From assembly GCF_018598185.1 (NCBI RefSeq), contig NZ_JAHESC010000032.1:1-64000 (forward strand): 64,000 nt of DNA, in the 5' to 3' direction. The DNA comes from Dawidia soli (GTDB lineage Bacteria; Bacteroidota; Bacteroidia; Cytophagales; Cyclobacteriaceae). The notes below the pieces were generated by a model, which saw only the letters and a list, made by a program, of their open reading frames with translations, made no database searches and was not told where the DNA came from. The position numbers and the translations under genes are program-made. Shown one piece after another: positions 1 to 7,771 of this stretch. Each line of letters starts with the position of its first letter. The stretch's first letter is position 1.

Positions 1-12
1 TGACCTGGTTCT

Positions 13-25
13 GTAGGCTTCCTAC
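13..25. repeat. REP-like hairpin with GTAG foot
   Basis: A perfect 5-bp stem around a 3-base loop (GTAGG-CTT-CCTAC). Similar short hairpins ending in GTAG/CTAC occur at 2865, 10217, 11507 and 13033, all in intergenic DNA of the left third of the window. In other bacteria, REP elements moved by Y1 (RAYT) transposases have GTAG-type feet; no such transposase is seen here, so the identity is inferred. Confidence 0.3.
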
Positions 26-50
26 CCACGACCACCAGAGGTCAATCGTA

Positions 51-74
51 CCTTTACACAGTTAGTTAGACGCT
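51..74. repeat. 24-bp repeat, copy A
   Basis: This stretch matches 13432..13455 with only two differences over 24 bases, and the similarity continues weakly for about 15 more. Both copies are intergenic and each lies just after a coding or remnant end. It may be a trace of the same insertion event at both places; no function is evident. Confidence 0.45.
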
Positions 75-104
75 ACCTATTACTTGGCCAGGAGCATCGT
101 GGAC

Positions 105-317
105 TTAACCACAACACGAAACTCCCGCTTGGATTGGAGGGCACTTTACCGTACCGAATGAACAGAAAACGCAGCAATCCCCATTTAAAGGTTTAAGAAT
201 GGTCTTGCACTCCTCACAGTCATAAAAATATTGGCAGGAGTCTGTGGCCATGACTTCCTGCTTTTTGTGCCCGCAGGCTGGACAAGTAATTGTTGAAAGT
301 AGTGTTACCTCGCTCAT
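105..317 (-). CDS. Small Cys-rich GDCCVFC-motif protein
   Basis: A 70-residue cytosolic protein with a zinc-ribbon-like pair near the N-terminus (CPAC at 12-15 and CEEC at 34-37) and a conserved block GDCCVFCSFGTVKCPP at 46-61. I recognise this as a family of small uncharacterised proteins that often sit beside mercury or copper transport genes; its function is not known. It is the last gene of a minus-strand group (ArsR, transporter fusion, VOC protein, this gene) and its start overlaps the VOC stop by four bases, which suggests translational coupling. A metal-binding or metal-buffering role is a guess from the eight cysteines and the context. Confidence 0.75.
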   Translation of the reverse strand: MSEVTLLSTITCPACGHKKQEVMATDSCQYFYDCEECKTILKPLNGDCCVFCSFGTVKCPPIQAGVSCCG

Positions 318-679
318 GATTTGCCTTGCTCTGTAATGAGTAATTTGTTTGTGAAGGGATCGATCACCTCAAAACACGGAGCATTCCAAGGAGCCTGCTC
401 AATGCCGGGATGATTGTATTTGTATGGACGTGAGCAAATTTCTTTATAAAGTTTTCTGACATCATCAACTTCTATGTAAGCCTTGCCCCCTGAAGAGCAG
501 TCGCCATGATGCTCCGAAAGATGCAGCACAATACCGTCTCGGGACACTTGCATATAGATTGGAGAATCTTCACCAAACTTATGCTCCCAATCGACTTTAA
601 AGCCAAGCCAGTCAACGTAAAATTCAATCGTTTTCTTGTAATCGAAAATCCGGAAAATGGGGACAACGCTGGTTGGCAT
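314..679 (-). CDS. VOC-superfamily (glyoxalase/bleomycin-resistance-like) protein
   Basis: 121 residues, the usual size of a single-module VOC protein annotated as glyoxalase superfamily or bleomycin resistance protein. The N-terminal half has the typical start (VPIFRIFDYKKTIEFYVDWLG) with the strand-helix 'F..FY...LGF' pattern, and the C-terminal half has the paired strand AYIEVDDV and the terminal 'FEVIDPFTNKL' module. The substrate cannot be told from sequence. It lies 5 bases after the mercury-type transporter fusion and overlaps the small Cys-rich gene, so it is probably part of the ArsR-controlled unit. A true bleomycin-binding role is unlikely to be distinguishable from a metal-dependent lyase or dioxygenase role here. 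Confidence 0.8.
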   Translation of the reverse strand: MPTSVVPIFRIFDYKKTIEFYVDWLGFKVDWEHKFGEDSPIYMQVSRDGIVLHLSEHHGDCSSGGKAYIEVDDVRKLYKEICSRPYKYNHPGIEQAPWNAPCFEVIDPFTNKLLITEQGKS

Positions 680-684
680 ACACG

Positions 685-1857
685 CTAAAGTGAAGTTGTT
701 ATATCGTTTAGTCTTTTGGTCAGGTCTTTACCGCAAAAGTATTTTGTCTGATCTGCCCACGGGTTAAGCGTTTCGCTTAACTGGTGAGCGTATTCAAACG
801 GCCTTGGGAAAGAGCTTGTCCATTGATCATCTCCCTCAAAGAACATGTAGATGTCCCAAGCCTTTTCACCTTTCGGGTTTAGCCTGCGGGCGACAAGATC
901 GCCAAATTTATTCTCTGCGTCAAAATACTGGATGATTGCCGGGTCAGTAAACATGGAAGCGGCCTTAAAAGCACGGTCCTGATCATCCGACTTGAGCATG
1001 TTCGTCCAAACAATCAATACGCTAATACCCTTCTCACCCATTTTCTCAGAGACGGATTGCTGGATTGCCTGTGCGCCCTGCAAGCACCATCCGCAGCTGG
1101 ATGAAAGGATAGCAACAAATTTAACTTTGCCCGGCATTTTATTGAAAGCAACTTTCAAGTCATCGATACGTGCCAGCACTTTGAGGTTTTTGCTTTTCTC
1201 GGTAGGTACATTCACTTTAGGCATCGCGTTGCATGTTTCTGGTGTACACGAACCTTTAGTACAACGGTCTGCTTTGGTTAATCCCGTAATCCCATTTTGC
1301 TCAACTTTATAGCCAGTGTTGTTAATAGTCGCAATGATCTTTGACTCATCAACTTTTATGGGATCGTATTCTACAATTGCGGACTTGTCAGCATAGGACG
1401 CTTTAACGGCAGACACACCAGCGAGCTTTTTAACTTCACTCTCTATGTGATGCTCACAACTCGCACACGTCATGCCGCTTACCGACAGCACTACTTTTTT
1501 ACTCTTATCCTGCGTAGACGCAAAGGATTGTTCTGACTTAAAAATTCCGGAGTAAGAAGGAAAGGCGAGTAACAGTAGTGATACTGCGGTGATAATGCCC
1601 AGAAATTTCTTTGACTGAAAGAAGGAGCGTTTTTCCTCGCAACCACAGGCATCCGTTTTGGAGGCTCTAATAACCTGAAACCAGGCGATCCCTAAAAACA
1701 ATAATGTGCCGCCAATAAAAAACGGACGAAAAGGTTCAAGCCATGACACAGTCGTCATCAGGCTTCCGGAACTCCCAATGATTCCCAGGAACGGAACAAT
1801 ACAGCATAGCGAAGCGCTTGCTGAAGTCAACACGGTTAATACAACAGATGCTTTCAT
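685..1857 (-). CDS. Mercury-type transporter (MerT-HMA) fused to a thioredoxin-like domain
   Basis: 390 residues in three parts. Residues 1-110 are MerT-like: three hydrophobic segments, with a CC pair in the first (SLCCIVPF) and a cytoplasmic CGC near 72. Residues about 122-190 form an HMA/MerP-like domain with the metal motif GMTCASCEHH. Residues about 225-390 resemble a thioredoxin-like domain with a Cys pair in SSSCGWC. MerT-MerP fusions (MerTP) are known in Bacteroidota; the long third domain is the unusual part and could reduce the metal-bound dithiols or pass the ion on. Its start overlaps the arsR stop by four bases, so the two are one transcript. Mercury specificity is inferred; no merA reductase is in view. 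Confidence 0.8.
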   Translation of the reverse strand: MKASVVLTVLTSASASLCCIVPFLGIIGSSGSLMTTVSWLEPFRPFFIGGTLLFLGIAWFQVIRASKTDACGCEEKRSFFQSKKFLGIITAVSLLLLAFPSYSGIFKSEQSFASTQDKSKKVVLSVSGMTCASCEHHIESEVKKLAGVSAVKASYADKSAIVEYDPIKVDESKIIATINNTGYKVEQNGITGLTKADRCTKGSCTPETCNAMPKVNVPTEKSKNLKVLARIDDLKVAFNKMPGKVKFVAILSSSCGWCLQGAQAIQQSVSEKMGEKGISVLIVWTNMLKSDDQDRAFKAASMFTDPAIIQYFDAENKFGDLVARRLNPKGEKAWDIYMFFEGDDQWTSSFPRPFEYAHQLSETLNPWADQTKYFCGKDLTKRLNDITTSL

Positions 1858-2225
1858 ATCATTTCGAGGACTTTATTATTACTGATCAATTTGAATACGG
1901 GCTTAAGGATTTCGGTATACGCGGGGCTTATAGAATAAAAAACCGTTTGCCCGGTCTTCTTTGAAGTGATGATCTTCGAATCCTTCAATTTGCGAAGATG
2001 CTGGGATACTGGGGAAATGTTCATGCCAAGAATGTCACTCAGATCACAGGGACACAACTGCCCTTCTTCCTGAAGCAGGTAAAGAATTTTGATGCGAACA
2101 TCATTACCAACAAGGCTGAACGCATTGGCTAACAGTAACAATGAATTGTCAACCGCTTTTACTTTCTGCCGACACTCTTTAATCTGGTTTACATCCGCAA
2201 GGACGCGTATACAAGCACTGTTCAT
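1854..2225 (-). CDS. ArsR/SmtB-family metal-responsive repressor
   Basis: 123 residues with a winged-helix fold typical of ArsR: the turn 'CPCDLSDILGMNISPVSQHL' at about 70-89 carries a CPC cysteine pair at the start of the recognition region, followed by the wing 'TGQTVFYSIS'. ArsR proteins bind DNA as dimers and release it when metal binds their thiols. It heads the minus-strand operon with the transporter fusion (four-base overlap), and a good inverted repeat lies directly upstream of its start. The regulated metal is probably Hg or a related thiophilic ion, inferred from the downstream genes. Confidence 0.88.
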   Translation of the reverse strand: MNSACIRVLADVNQIKECRQKVKAVDNSLLLLANAFSLVGNDVRIKILYLLQEEGQLCPCDLSDILGMNISPVSQHLRKLKDSKIITSKKTGQTVFYSISPAYTEILKPVFKLISNNKVLEMI

Positions 2226-2232
2226 ATCGTAT

Positions 2233-2256
2233 TTTAGTAAATGCTAAAGTACTAAA
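2233..2256 (-). promoter_or_regulatory. Probable ArsR operator
   Basis: A perfect 7-bp inverted repeat, TTTAGTA and TACTAAA, with 10 bases between, starting 8 bases before the arsR start codon. Position and form fit an autoregulatory ArsR operator; binding is inferred. Confidence 0.5.
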
Positions 2257-2494
2257 GTAATGGATACGAACGTTATGGGCGACCGATTTTTTTAAGAAAA
2301 TTTATGAATCTTGAATGCCCAGCAAAAAGGAAGTCTATTTCTTCTACCATGCCATTCTTAAAGTTCTCGACAATACGGGCTTTTAAATGTTTCAAAATCA
2401 TAAAAGGTTTTTTCTTAATGCTTCGAATCGTTCCAAATCCTTAAGCAAAGCCTACGGAGAACTATATAATAGTCCTGGACAAAGTAAAACAACT

Positions 2495-2671
2495 ATGAAG
2501 AAGCCATTAATAAACAACATCCAAGTATTTCTTCGAGGTGGCATAGCAACCGCATTGGTTTGTCATTTTTCCTCAAATATCTTCCAGTCGATAGTGCTAT
2601 TCACATGCTTCGAAATGTTATGGAGGATCTCAAGAGTTATACTATTAAGCTCTTCAAAGGCTAAACCTTAA
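2495..2671 (+). CDS. 58-residue small membrane protein, copy 1
   Basis: The reading frame stays open further upstream, but I choose this ATG because the protein then has the same length as a homologue at 10260..10436. The two share a pattern of FLRG, a hydrophobic stretch, a small-polar-Asn turn and 'hhhhF..E.LW..S.h'. One or two membrane segments are expected. No function is recognised. It lies between the ArsR operon and the copper operon, right before repeat copy 1, while its sister lies right after the multicopper oxidase; the pair flanks the copper genes. Confidence 0.5.
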   Translation: MKKPLINNIQVFLRGGIATALVCHFSSNIFQSIVLFTCFEMLWRISRVILLSSSKAKP

Positions 2672-2683
2672 CGAAGAACTGAT

Positions 2684-2864
2684 CGCGGTTCGATTCCTTT
2701 AAGGAATCAATAAAAAAAGCCTTCAAATTTTAACATCTGAAGGCTTTTTTGTGCGTAGACCCTACGAGCCAAATATCGAACCGCGCTTTATCGAAGAATG
2801 CCGAAAATTACATGATTTAAAGGTTTTGGTCGATAATCAACGCAACAATCGGCCTAAAGACTAA
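2684..2864 (+). repeat. Island-scar repeat, copy 1 (tRNA-like T-arm, terminator, ORF remnant)
   Basis: Begins with CGCGGTTCGAT, a tRNA T-loop-like sequence, which is exactly inverted as ATCGAACCGCG at 2775-2785. Between them is a terminator hairpin. From 2757 an open frame gives a 35-residue C-terminal remnant beginning RPYEPNIEPRFI and ending in TAA at 2864. Copies 2 (11333..11545) and 3 (15041..15196) have the same three-part order with diverged sequence. I read these as remnants left by repeated integration at one type of site; no integrase lies next to any copy. Confidence 0.6.
2713..2750 (+). terminator. Rho-independent terminator in repeat copy 1
   Basis: AAAAAAGCCTTCA pairs perfectly with TGAAGGCTTTTTT across a 12-base loop, ending in a T run. 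It is symmetric enough to work in both directions. Confidence 0.8.
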
Positions 2865-2882
2865 CTACGAATCATTTCGTAG
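2865..2882. repeat. REP-like palindrome
   Basis: CTACGAA-TCAT-TTCGTAG, a 7-bp hairpin directly after the ORF remnant of repeat copy 1. It is nearly identical to the palindrome at 13033..13050. Confidence 0.4.
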
Positions 2883-3062
2883 GCGTCCCGACCCTGCCAG
2901 TGGTGAATTGAGCATTCGCTTAAATCGAAAGGTAAGGCATACCAAAAAATCAGTGCCAGATTGCGATTACTGGCCCAACTCCTGGTATCGAGGAAACCGC
3001 CTTATAACTTTTTCCAGGAATTGTGTAAACCCACTTCAGCCTGGGAGCCGTTAATTTGAATT

Positions 3063-3293
3063 ATGAAACACTCTTATAAGCTTTCCGGAATGACTTGTGT
3101 TAATTGCATGGCCACCGTTAAAAGAAGACTCTTATCCCATCCTGGAGTAACATCAGCGGAATTAACCCTAGATCCACAGCGCGCTGTTATTGAGATGGAC
3201 GCGCACATTGATACGTCAGAGCTGCAAACAGCTTTGGGAGGTGGAAAATATAAAATTTACGATGACATGACCCGTGAGCAGAAAGTGATGTGA
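3063..3293 (+). CDS. HMA-domain copper chaperone-like protein
   Basis: 76 residues forming a single heavy-metal-associated domain of the CopZ/Atx1 type. The metal loop is GMTCVNC at 9-15, and the rest follows the ferredoxin-like pattern of the family. HMA proteins bind Cu(I) with the two loop cysteines and hand it to P-type ATPases. It is the first gene of the copper run and is a close relative of the HMA domain at the N-terminus of the CopA ATPase downstream (similar 'HSYKLSGMTC' and 'HTYTISGMSC' openings). Cytosolic; no signal peptide. Confidence 0.85.
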   Translation: MKHSYKLSGMTCVNCMATVKRRLLSHPGVTSAELTLDPQRAVIEMDAHIDTSELQTALGGGKYKIYDDMTREQKVM

Positions 3294-3388
3294 CATCCGG
3301 CTGTTCGACTGCCATATTCACAAATAATCGATAATAAAGGCCAATTTCAGTGTAAATGAGGGTAATTCCTTATATTTAATCATCAATA

Positions 3389-3784
3389 ATGTTGAAGGGG
3401 CTTTCCATAGTGCTGTTTTTTATAACGTTTGGGGTGATGCTTATCCCAGCGGTCTCCTACGCATGTGGAAAAAATCACAAAAGGACCGAAAAAAGCTGCA
3501 CTAACCGGGAATCAAAGCCTAAAACCGAAAAGACCTATAACAAAAATCTGTCTGACCAAGATCCTTGTTCAAGCGAACACTCAAAAGATCAAGGTTGCGG
3601 GTCAAACTGCAATCACTCTAATTGCAAGTGCGTACATTTTACTATCAACATTGCCTTGGCCCAAGAGAATTTATTGAAAGACAAAATCATAAACTTCTCA
3701 GGCCGAAAACATAGCATCATCAATACAGAAAATAATCTGTCTGAGGGCTTCCACTCAATCTGGCAACCGCCTAAAATAAGCTAA
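3389..3784 (+). CDS. Secreted Cys/His-rich small protein of copper loci
   Basis: 131 residues with an N-terminal signal sequence (hydrophobic 4-24, ending VSYAC) followed by a charged, low-complexity stretch containing about eight cysteines and several histidines (for example CGSNCNHSNCKC). The tail ends 'GFHSIWQPPKIS', which resembles small uncharacterised proteins that precede copper or cobalt efflux genes in Bacteroidota. The Cys after the signal could be a lipobox-like residue, but the site is not classical. A periplasmic metal-binding role is inferred from composition and position between the HMA chaperone and the DUF3347 protein. Confidence 0.65.
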   Translation: MLKGLSIVLFFITFGVMLIPAVSYACGKNHKRTEKSCTNRESKPKTEKTYNKNLSDQDPCSSEHSKDQGCGSNCNHSNCKCVHFTINIALAQENLLKDKIINFSGRKHSIINTENNLSEGFHSIWQPPKIS

Positions 3785-3873
3785 TTCTTTGCCGTGACAG
3801 CCACAGGTCTGTCCAATCGAAAGCGAAAACTTGCTTTCCAATTATTTCTTTCAAGAATTTAAACTCTTATCAC

Positions 3874-4740
3874 ATGAAATCAATATCAAAAATATTGATG
3901 GCAGCTTCTATGTTGCTATCATTCCAATCATTCAGTGCTCAAGTAGATAATTCAAAAACATCTACAGTAAAGATTTATGGCAATTGCGGGATGTGCGAAA
4001 GTGCCATTGAAAAAGCAGGTAATGTCAAAAAGGTTGCAACAGTCGAATGGAACAAGGATTCCAAAATAGCTACACTAACCTACGACAGTGTTAAAACTAA
4101 CCAGGATGAAATCCTAAGACGCATTGCTTTAGCTGGATACGACAGCGAACATTTCTTCGCACCAGACGAAGCCTATGCAAAGCTTCCGGCATGCTGTCAC
4201 TACGAACGAGCCAAAGCAGCAACTCATAAAGATGAAGCCATGGCAAACTCAACAATTAATAAGCCTGAAGCCGGAATGCACGATCACTCCGCAATGACCA
4301 GTCAGGATAAAAATCAATTGAAGGCTGTTTATGAAGGTTATTTCTCCCTTAAAGACGCACTCATAAAAAGTGACGGAAGCGCAGCTTCAGCAAAAGCCAA
4401 GGATCTGCTTGCTGCCATCAATGCTGTGAAAATGGAGACACTGAAACCAGAAGAACATACTGTTTGGATGAAAGTAAAGGAAGACGTGACAACGGACGCA
4501 GAACACATCACCGAAACAAAAGAAGTTTCACACCAACGGGATCATTTTACCACGCTATCCAAAAATATGTATCAACTCATCAAGGTATCTAAAAATGATG
4601 CCCCTGTATATTATCAGCATTGCCCGATGTACAATGATGGCAAGGGTGCTGACTGGCTGAGCAAAGAAAGTGCAATCAAAAATCCTTATTACGGATCACA
4701 AATGCTTTCCTGCGGTAAAACCGTTGAAACCATTAACTAA
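3874..4740 (+). CDS. Periplasmic HMA + DUF3347 protein
   Basis: 288 residues. A signal peptide covers about 1-22 (ends FSAQ). An HMA-like domain follows (about 30-95) with the motif GNCGMCESAI. The C-terminal half from about 145 is a DUF3347 domain: 'YEGYFSLKDALIKSDG' helical start and the later 'YYQHCPMYNDGKGADWLSKES... NPYYGSQMLSCGK' block, where Cys, Met and His side chains could bind copper. DUF3347 also occurs at the end of CusB-type adaptors in Bacteroidota. It is likely a periplasmic copper-binding protein that works with the oxidase and ATPase encoded downstream; the gap to the next gene is 6 bases. Confidence 0.82.
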   Translation: MKSISKILMAASMLLSFQSFSAQVDNSKTSTVKIYGNCGMCESAIEKAGNVKKVATVEWNKDSKIATLTYDSVKTNQDEILRRIALAGYDSEHFFAPDEAYAKLPACCHYERAKAATHKDEAMANSTINKPEAGMHDHSAMTSQDKNQLKAVYEGYFSLKDALIKSDGSAASAKAKDLLAAINAVKMETLKPEEHTVWMKVKEDVTTDAEHITETKEVSHQRDHFTTLSKNMYQLIKVSKNDAPVYYQHCPMYNDGKGADWLSKESAIKNPYYGSQMLSCGKTVETIN

Positions 4741-4746
4741 ACAGCT

Positions 4747-5241
4747 ATGGAAAAGAAACATGAATCTCATAACCATTCAACATCATCCCACACCGGGATG
4801 ATGTACAAAAAGCTTGCGCTTATGGTTGTTCTTTCCTTCGCTGCAATGTACATCCTCATGTATGCGATGGTTGACAAATTTTCCAACGTGATCCCCAACG
4901 TTAACCAGTTCTACATGGCCGGGTTAATGGCTATGCCGATGATGATCATCGAGCTTATCGTAATGGGAAGCATGTATAAGAAGAAAAAACTGAACATCAT
5001 CTTGTTTGCTTCAGGCTCGATTGCTTTGATTGTTTTCTATCTCTGTATTCGTCAGCAGGCGGGTGTTGGGGATAAGCAATTTTTAAAATCAATGATCCCG
5101 CATCACGCAGCAGCCATCCTAATGGTGGAACAAACGCCTATCGAAGATGTTGAGATCCAGGAACTGGCCAAGAAGATCATCGTAAGTCAACAGGCAGAGA
5201 TAGAACAAATGAAGGCCAAACTCAAGGAGCTTGAAAAGTAA
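4747..5241 (+). CDS. DUF305-domain membrane protein
   Basis: 164 residues. A short His-rich N-terminus is followed by three hydrophobic segments (about 24-42, 55-75 and 82-101), then a soluble C-terminal region with the DUF305 signature 'MIPHHAAAILM' and the helix 'IVSQQAEIEQMKA'. The family belongs to the ferritin-like group and often accompanies copper resistance genes; the paired histidines are probable metal ligands. It overlaps no neighbour but sits 4 bases before the CopA start chosen here, so the genes are surely co-transcribed. Confidence 0.85.
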   Translation: MEKKHESHNHSTSSHTGMMYKKLALMVVLSFAAMYILMYAMVDKFSNVIPNVNQFYMAGLMAMPMMIIELIVMGSMYKKKKLNIILFASGSIALIVFYLCIRQQAGVGDKQFLKSMIPHHAAAILMVEQTPIEDVEIQELAKKIIVSQQAEIEQMKAKLKELEK

Positions 5242-5245
5242 CATC

Positions 5246-7765
5246 ATGAAACATACATACACCATTTCCGGGATGAGCTGTGATGGCTGCCGGAAGAATG
5301 TGGAAAAAGCATTAAATGGCATTGACGGGGTGCAAGCGAAGGTTGAACTTAACCCACCGCTAGCAACCATTACGATGCATTCTCATATCCCGACAGAAAA
5401 ACTTCAAAAAGCATTAACGGAGGTTGGGGATTATACCATATCGATTAGCGAGGCGGGTATCAGCTCACATACGCATGGAGAATCAACTGTACAACACGAC
5501 TCAAAAAAACATTCCCGCACTAATGCGGAGGATACGGGTACGCCTGGAAAATACTATTGCCCTATGCACTGTGAGGGTGATAAAGTGTATGATAAGCCAG
5601 GGAATTGCCCCGTATGCGGCATGCACCTGGTTAAGCTTCCAGAGATTGTCCTGAGCACAAAATATACGTGCCCTATGCATCCGGAGATTATCAAAGACAA
5701 GCCTGGGTCGTGCCCGATCTGCGGGATGAACCTGGTTGCGATGACTCCGACAGACTCGGATGACACACAAGCCTACAATGATCTGAAGAAAAAGATGGTT
5801 GTGGCAACTGCATTCTCGGTTCCCGTCTTTTTGATCTCCATGATGGAAATGATTCCGAATAATCCATTATTCAACATTATGGGGATACAGTACTGGGGAT
5901 ATGTTCAGCTGCTGCTTACAATCCCTGTAGTGGTATATGCATGCCGGATGTTTTTTGTCCGGGCTTGGGTTTCAGTTAAAACCTGGAACCTGAATATGTT
6001 CACCCTGATCGGGATGGGTACTTCCCTTGCATTTGTCTTCAGCATCTTTGCGCTATTCTTCCCGGGAGTTTTTCCGGACGAATTCAAAACTCATCACGGC
6101 ACGATCGGATTGTATTTTGAGGCCACGGCTGTTATCCTGACGTTAGCTTTGCTCGGCCAGTTGCTGGAAGCACGGGCTCATAGTCAAACCAGTGGTGCCA
6201 TAAAAGAGCTGCTGAAGCTTGCACCTACCGAGGCCACCATTATCAAGGACGGCTACGATCAGAAGATTTCGATTCAGGATATTGTCGCTGGAGATCTTTT
6301 AAGAATAAAGCCGGGCGATAAAATACCGGTGGATGGAAAGATCACGGATGGAGAAGGCAGTATTGACGAAGCGATGATTACCGGGGAACCAATCCCGGTT
6401 GATAAGCAAACGGGTGATCAGGTTACATCCGGAACGATTAATGGTAACAGTTCCTTTGTCATGGTAGCTGAAAAGGTTGGAGCTGAAACATTGCTCGCGC
6501 AAATCATCCAGCTGGTTAACAATGCAAGTCGCTCCAAAGCTCCGATTCAAAAGCTGGCTGATAACATATCAGGTTATTTCGTTCCGCTGGTAGTGATTAT
6601 TGCCGCGCTTACCTTTGTTACGTGGGCAATTGTCGGCCCGCAGCCAGCAGTAGTTTATGGGTTTATTAATGCTATTGCCGTGCTTATTATCGCGTGTCCA
6701 TGCGCATTAGGACTGGCCACCCCCATGTCAATTATGGTTGGTGTAGGCAAAGGCGCTCAATCCGGTGTGCTGATTAAGAACGCAGAAGCCCTTGAGCAGA
6801 TGAATAAGGTAAATGTCCTTATCACGGATAAGACCGGCACGATCACGGAAGGCAAGCCTTCCGTTGAGAAAGTCGTTGCTACCGACTATCCTGAAATCGA
6901 GCTCATACAATACATCGCTTCCCTGAATCAATACAGTGAGCATCCGCTGGCGCAGGCCGTTTTGAATTTTGCCAAGACAAAAAAGATTTTGATCCTGGCT
7001 TCAAACGATTTTCAAGCAGTGACCGGGATGGGTGTTATCGGGACGGTTGGCTCTAAAAAAATAGCTCTAGGTAACAGGAAGCTGATGGAAAAAGTAGGTG
7101 CAACTGTTGCTCACGATCTGGAACATCAAATAGTTGCAGAACAAAAACTCGGTAAGACAGTATCCTATATTTCAGTTGACGGAGTAGCACGCGGATTTGT
7201 TACTATAACCGATCCTGTCAAAGGGACAAGCGGCCCGGCTATAAAAGAATTGATGCAACACGGGGTCGAAGTTATTATGCTCACCGGTGACAATGAGAAC
7301 ACTGCACGCGCAGTAGCTGAGCAACTGAAACTATCCTCGTTCAAAGCTGGGTGTCTCCCGGAGGACAAGCTTAAAGAAATCAAACATCTTCAGGCCCAGG
7401 GGAAAATCGTTGCGATGGCCGGGGATGGTATTAATGATGCACCCGCTTTGGTACAGGCGAACGTTGGTATTGCGATGGGAACCGGAACGGATGTCGCCAT
7501 TGAAAGTGCAAAGATCACACTAGTGAAGGGCGATCTTCAAGGCATTGTCAAAGCACAAAAGCTCAGTCATGCAGTGATGAAAAATATTAAGCAGAATTTA
7601 TTTTTTGCTTTTGTCTACAATGCGCTTGGTGTGCCGGTCGCTGCCGGATTGCTGTACCCGTTCTTTGGAATATTGCTTTCCCCGATGATTGCAGCGTTAG
7701 CCATGAGCCTTAGTTCAGTTTCAGTAATTGTAAACGCGCTCAGGTTAAGGGCAGTAAAAATTTAA
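5246..7765 (+). CDS. copA: Copper-translocating P1B-type ATPase
   Basis: I choose the ATG at 5246 because the HMA domain begins directly with MKHTYTISGMSC; an in-frame ATG at 5231 overlaps the DUF305 gene. 839 residues: an HMA domain (1-65, GMSCDGC); two heavy-metal-binding zinc-ribbon-like repeats (YCPMHCEG..CPVCGMH and YTCPMHPE..CPICGMN, about 100-165); eight expected membrane helices; the metal-pass motif CPC near 483 (IACPCALGLATP); the phosphorylation motif DKTGT near 528; TGE; and GDGIND. This is a complete Cu(I) export pump. The double CxxC ribbon insert is common in Bacteroidota enzymes. Expected in the inner membrane, passing copper to the periplasm, where the oxidase encoded next would act. 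Confidence 0.95.
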   Translation: MKHTYTISGMSCDGCRKNVEKALNGIDGVQAKVELNPPLATITMHSHIPTEKLQKALTEVGDYTISISEAGISSHTHGESTVQHDSKKHSRTNAEDTGTPGKYYCPMHCEGDKVYDKPGNCPVCGMHLVKLPEIVLSTKYTCPMHPEIIKDKPGSCPICGMNLVAMTPTDSDDTQAYNDLKKKMVVATAFSVPVFLISMMEMIPNNPLFNIMGIQYWGYVQLLLTIPVVVYACRMFFVRAWVSVKTWNLNMFTLIGMGTSLAFVFSIFALFFPGVFPDEFKTHHGTIGLYFEATAVILTLALLGQLLEARAHSQTSGAIKELLKLAPTEATIIKDGYDQKISIQDIVAGDLLRIKPGDKIPVDGKITDGEGSIDEAMITGEPIPVDKQTGDQVTSGTINGNSSFVMVAEKVGAETLLAQIIQLVNNASRSKAPIQKLADNISGYFVPLVVIIAALTFVTWAIVGPQPAVVYGFINAIAVLIIACPCALGLATPMSIMVGVGKGAQSGVLIKNAEALEQMNKVNVLITDKTGTITEGKPSVEKVVATDYPEIELIQYIASLNQYSEHPLAQAVLNFAKTKKILILASNDFQAVTGMGVIGTVGSKKIALGNRKLMEKVGATVAHDLEHQIVAEQKLGKTVSYISVDGVARGFVTITDPVKGTSGPAIKELMQHGVEVIMLTGDNENTARAVAEQLKLSSFKAGCLPEDKLKEIKHLQAQGKIVAMAGDGINDAPALVQANVGIAMGTGTDVAIESAKITLVKGDLQGIVKAQKLSHAVMKNIKQNLFFAFVYNALGVPVAAGLLYPFFGILLSPMIAALAMSLSSVSVIVNALRLRAVKI

Positions 7766-7771
7766 TCTTGT

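Noticed and set aside
5231-5245. Upstream start for the copper ATPase
   Set aside because: It would add MKSNI before the HMA domain and overlap the DUF305 stop; the second Met gives the normal family start.
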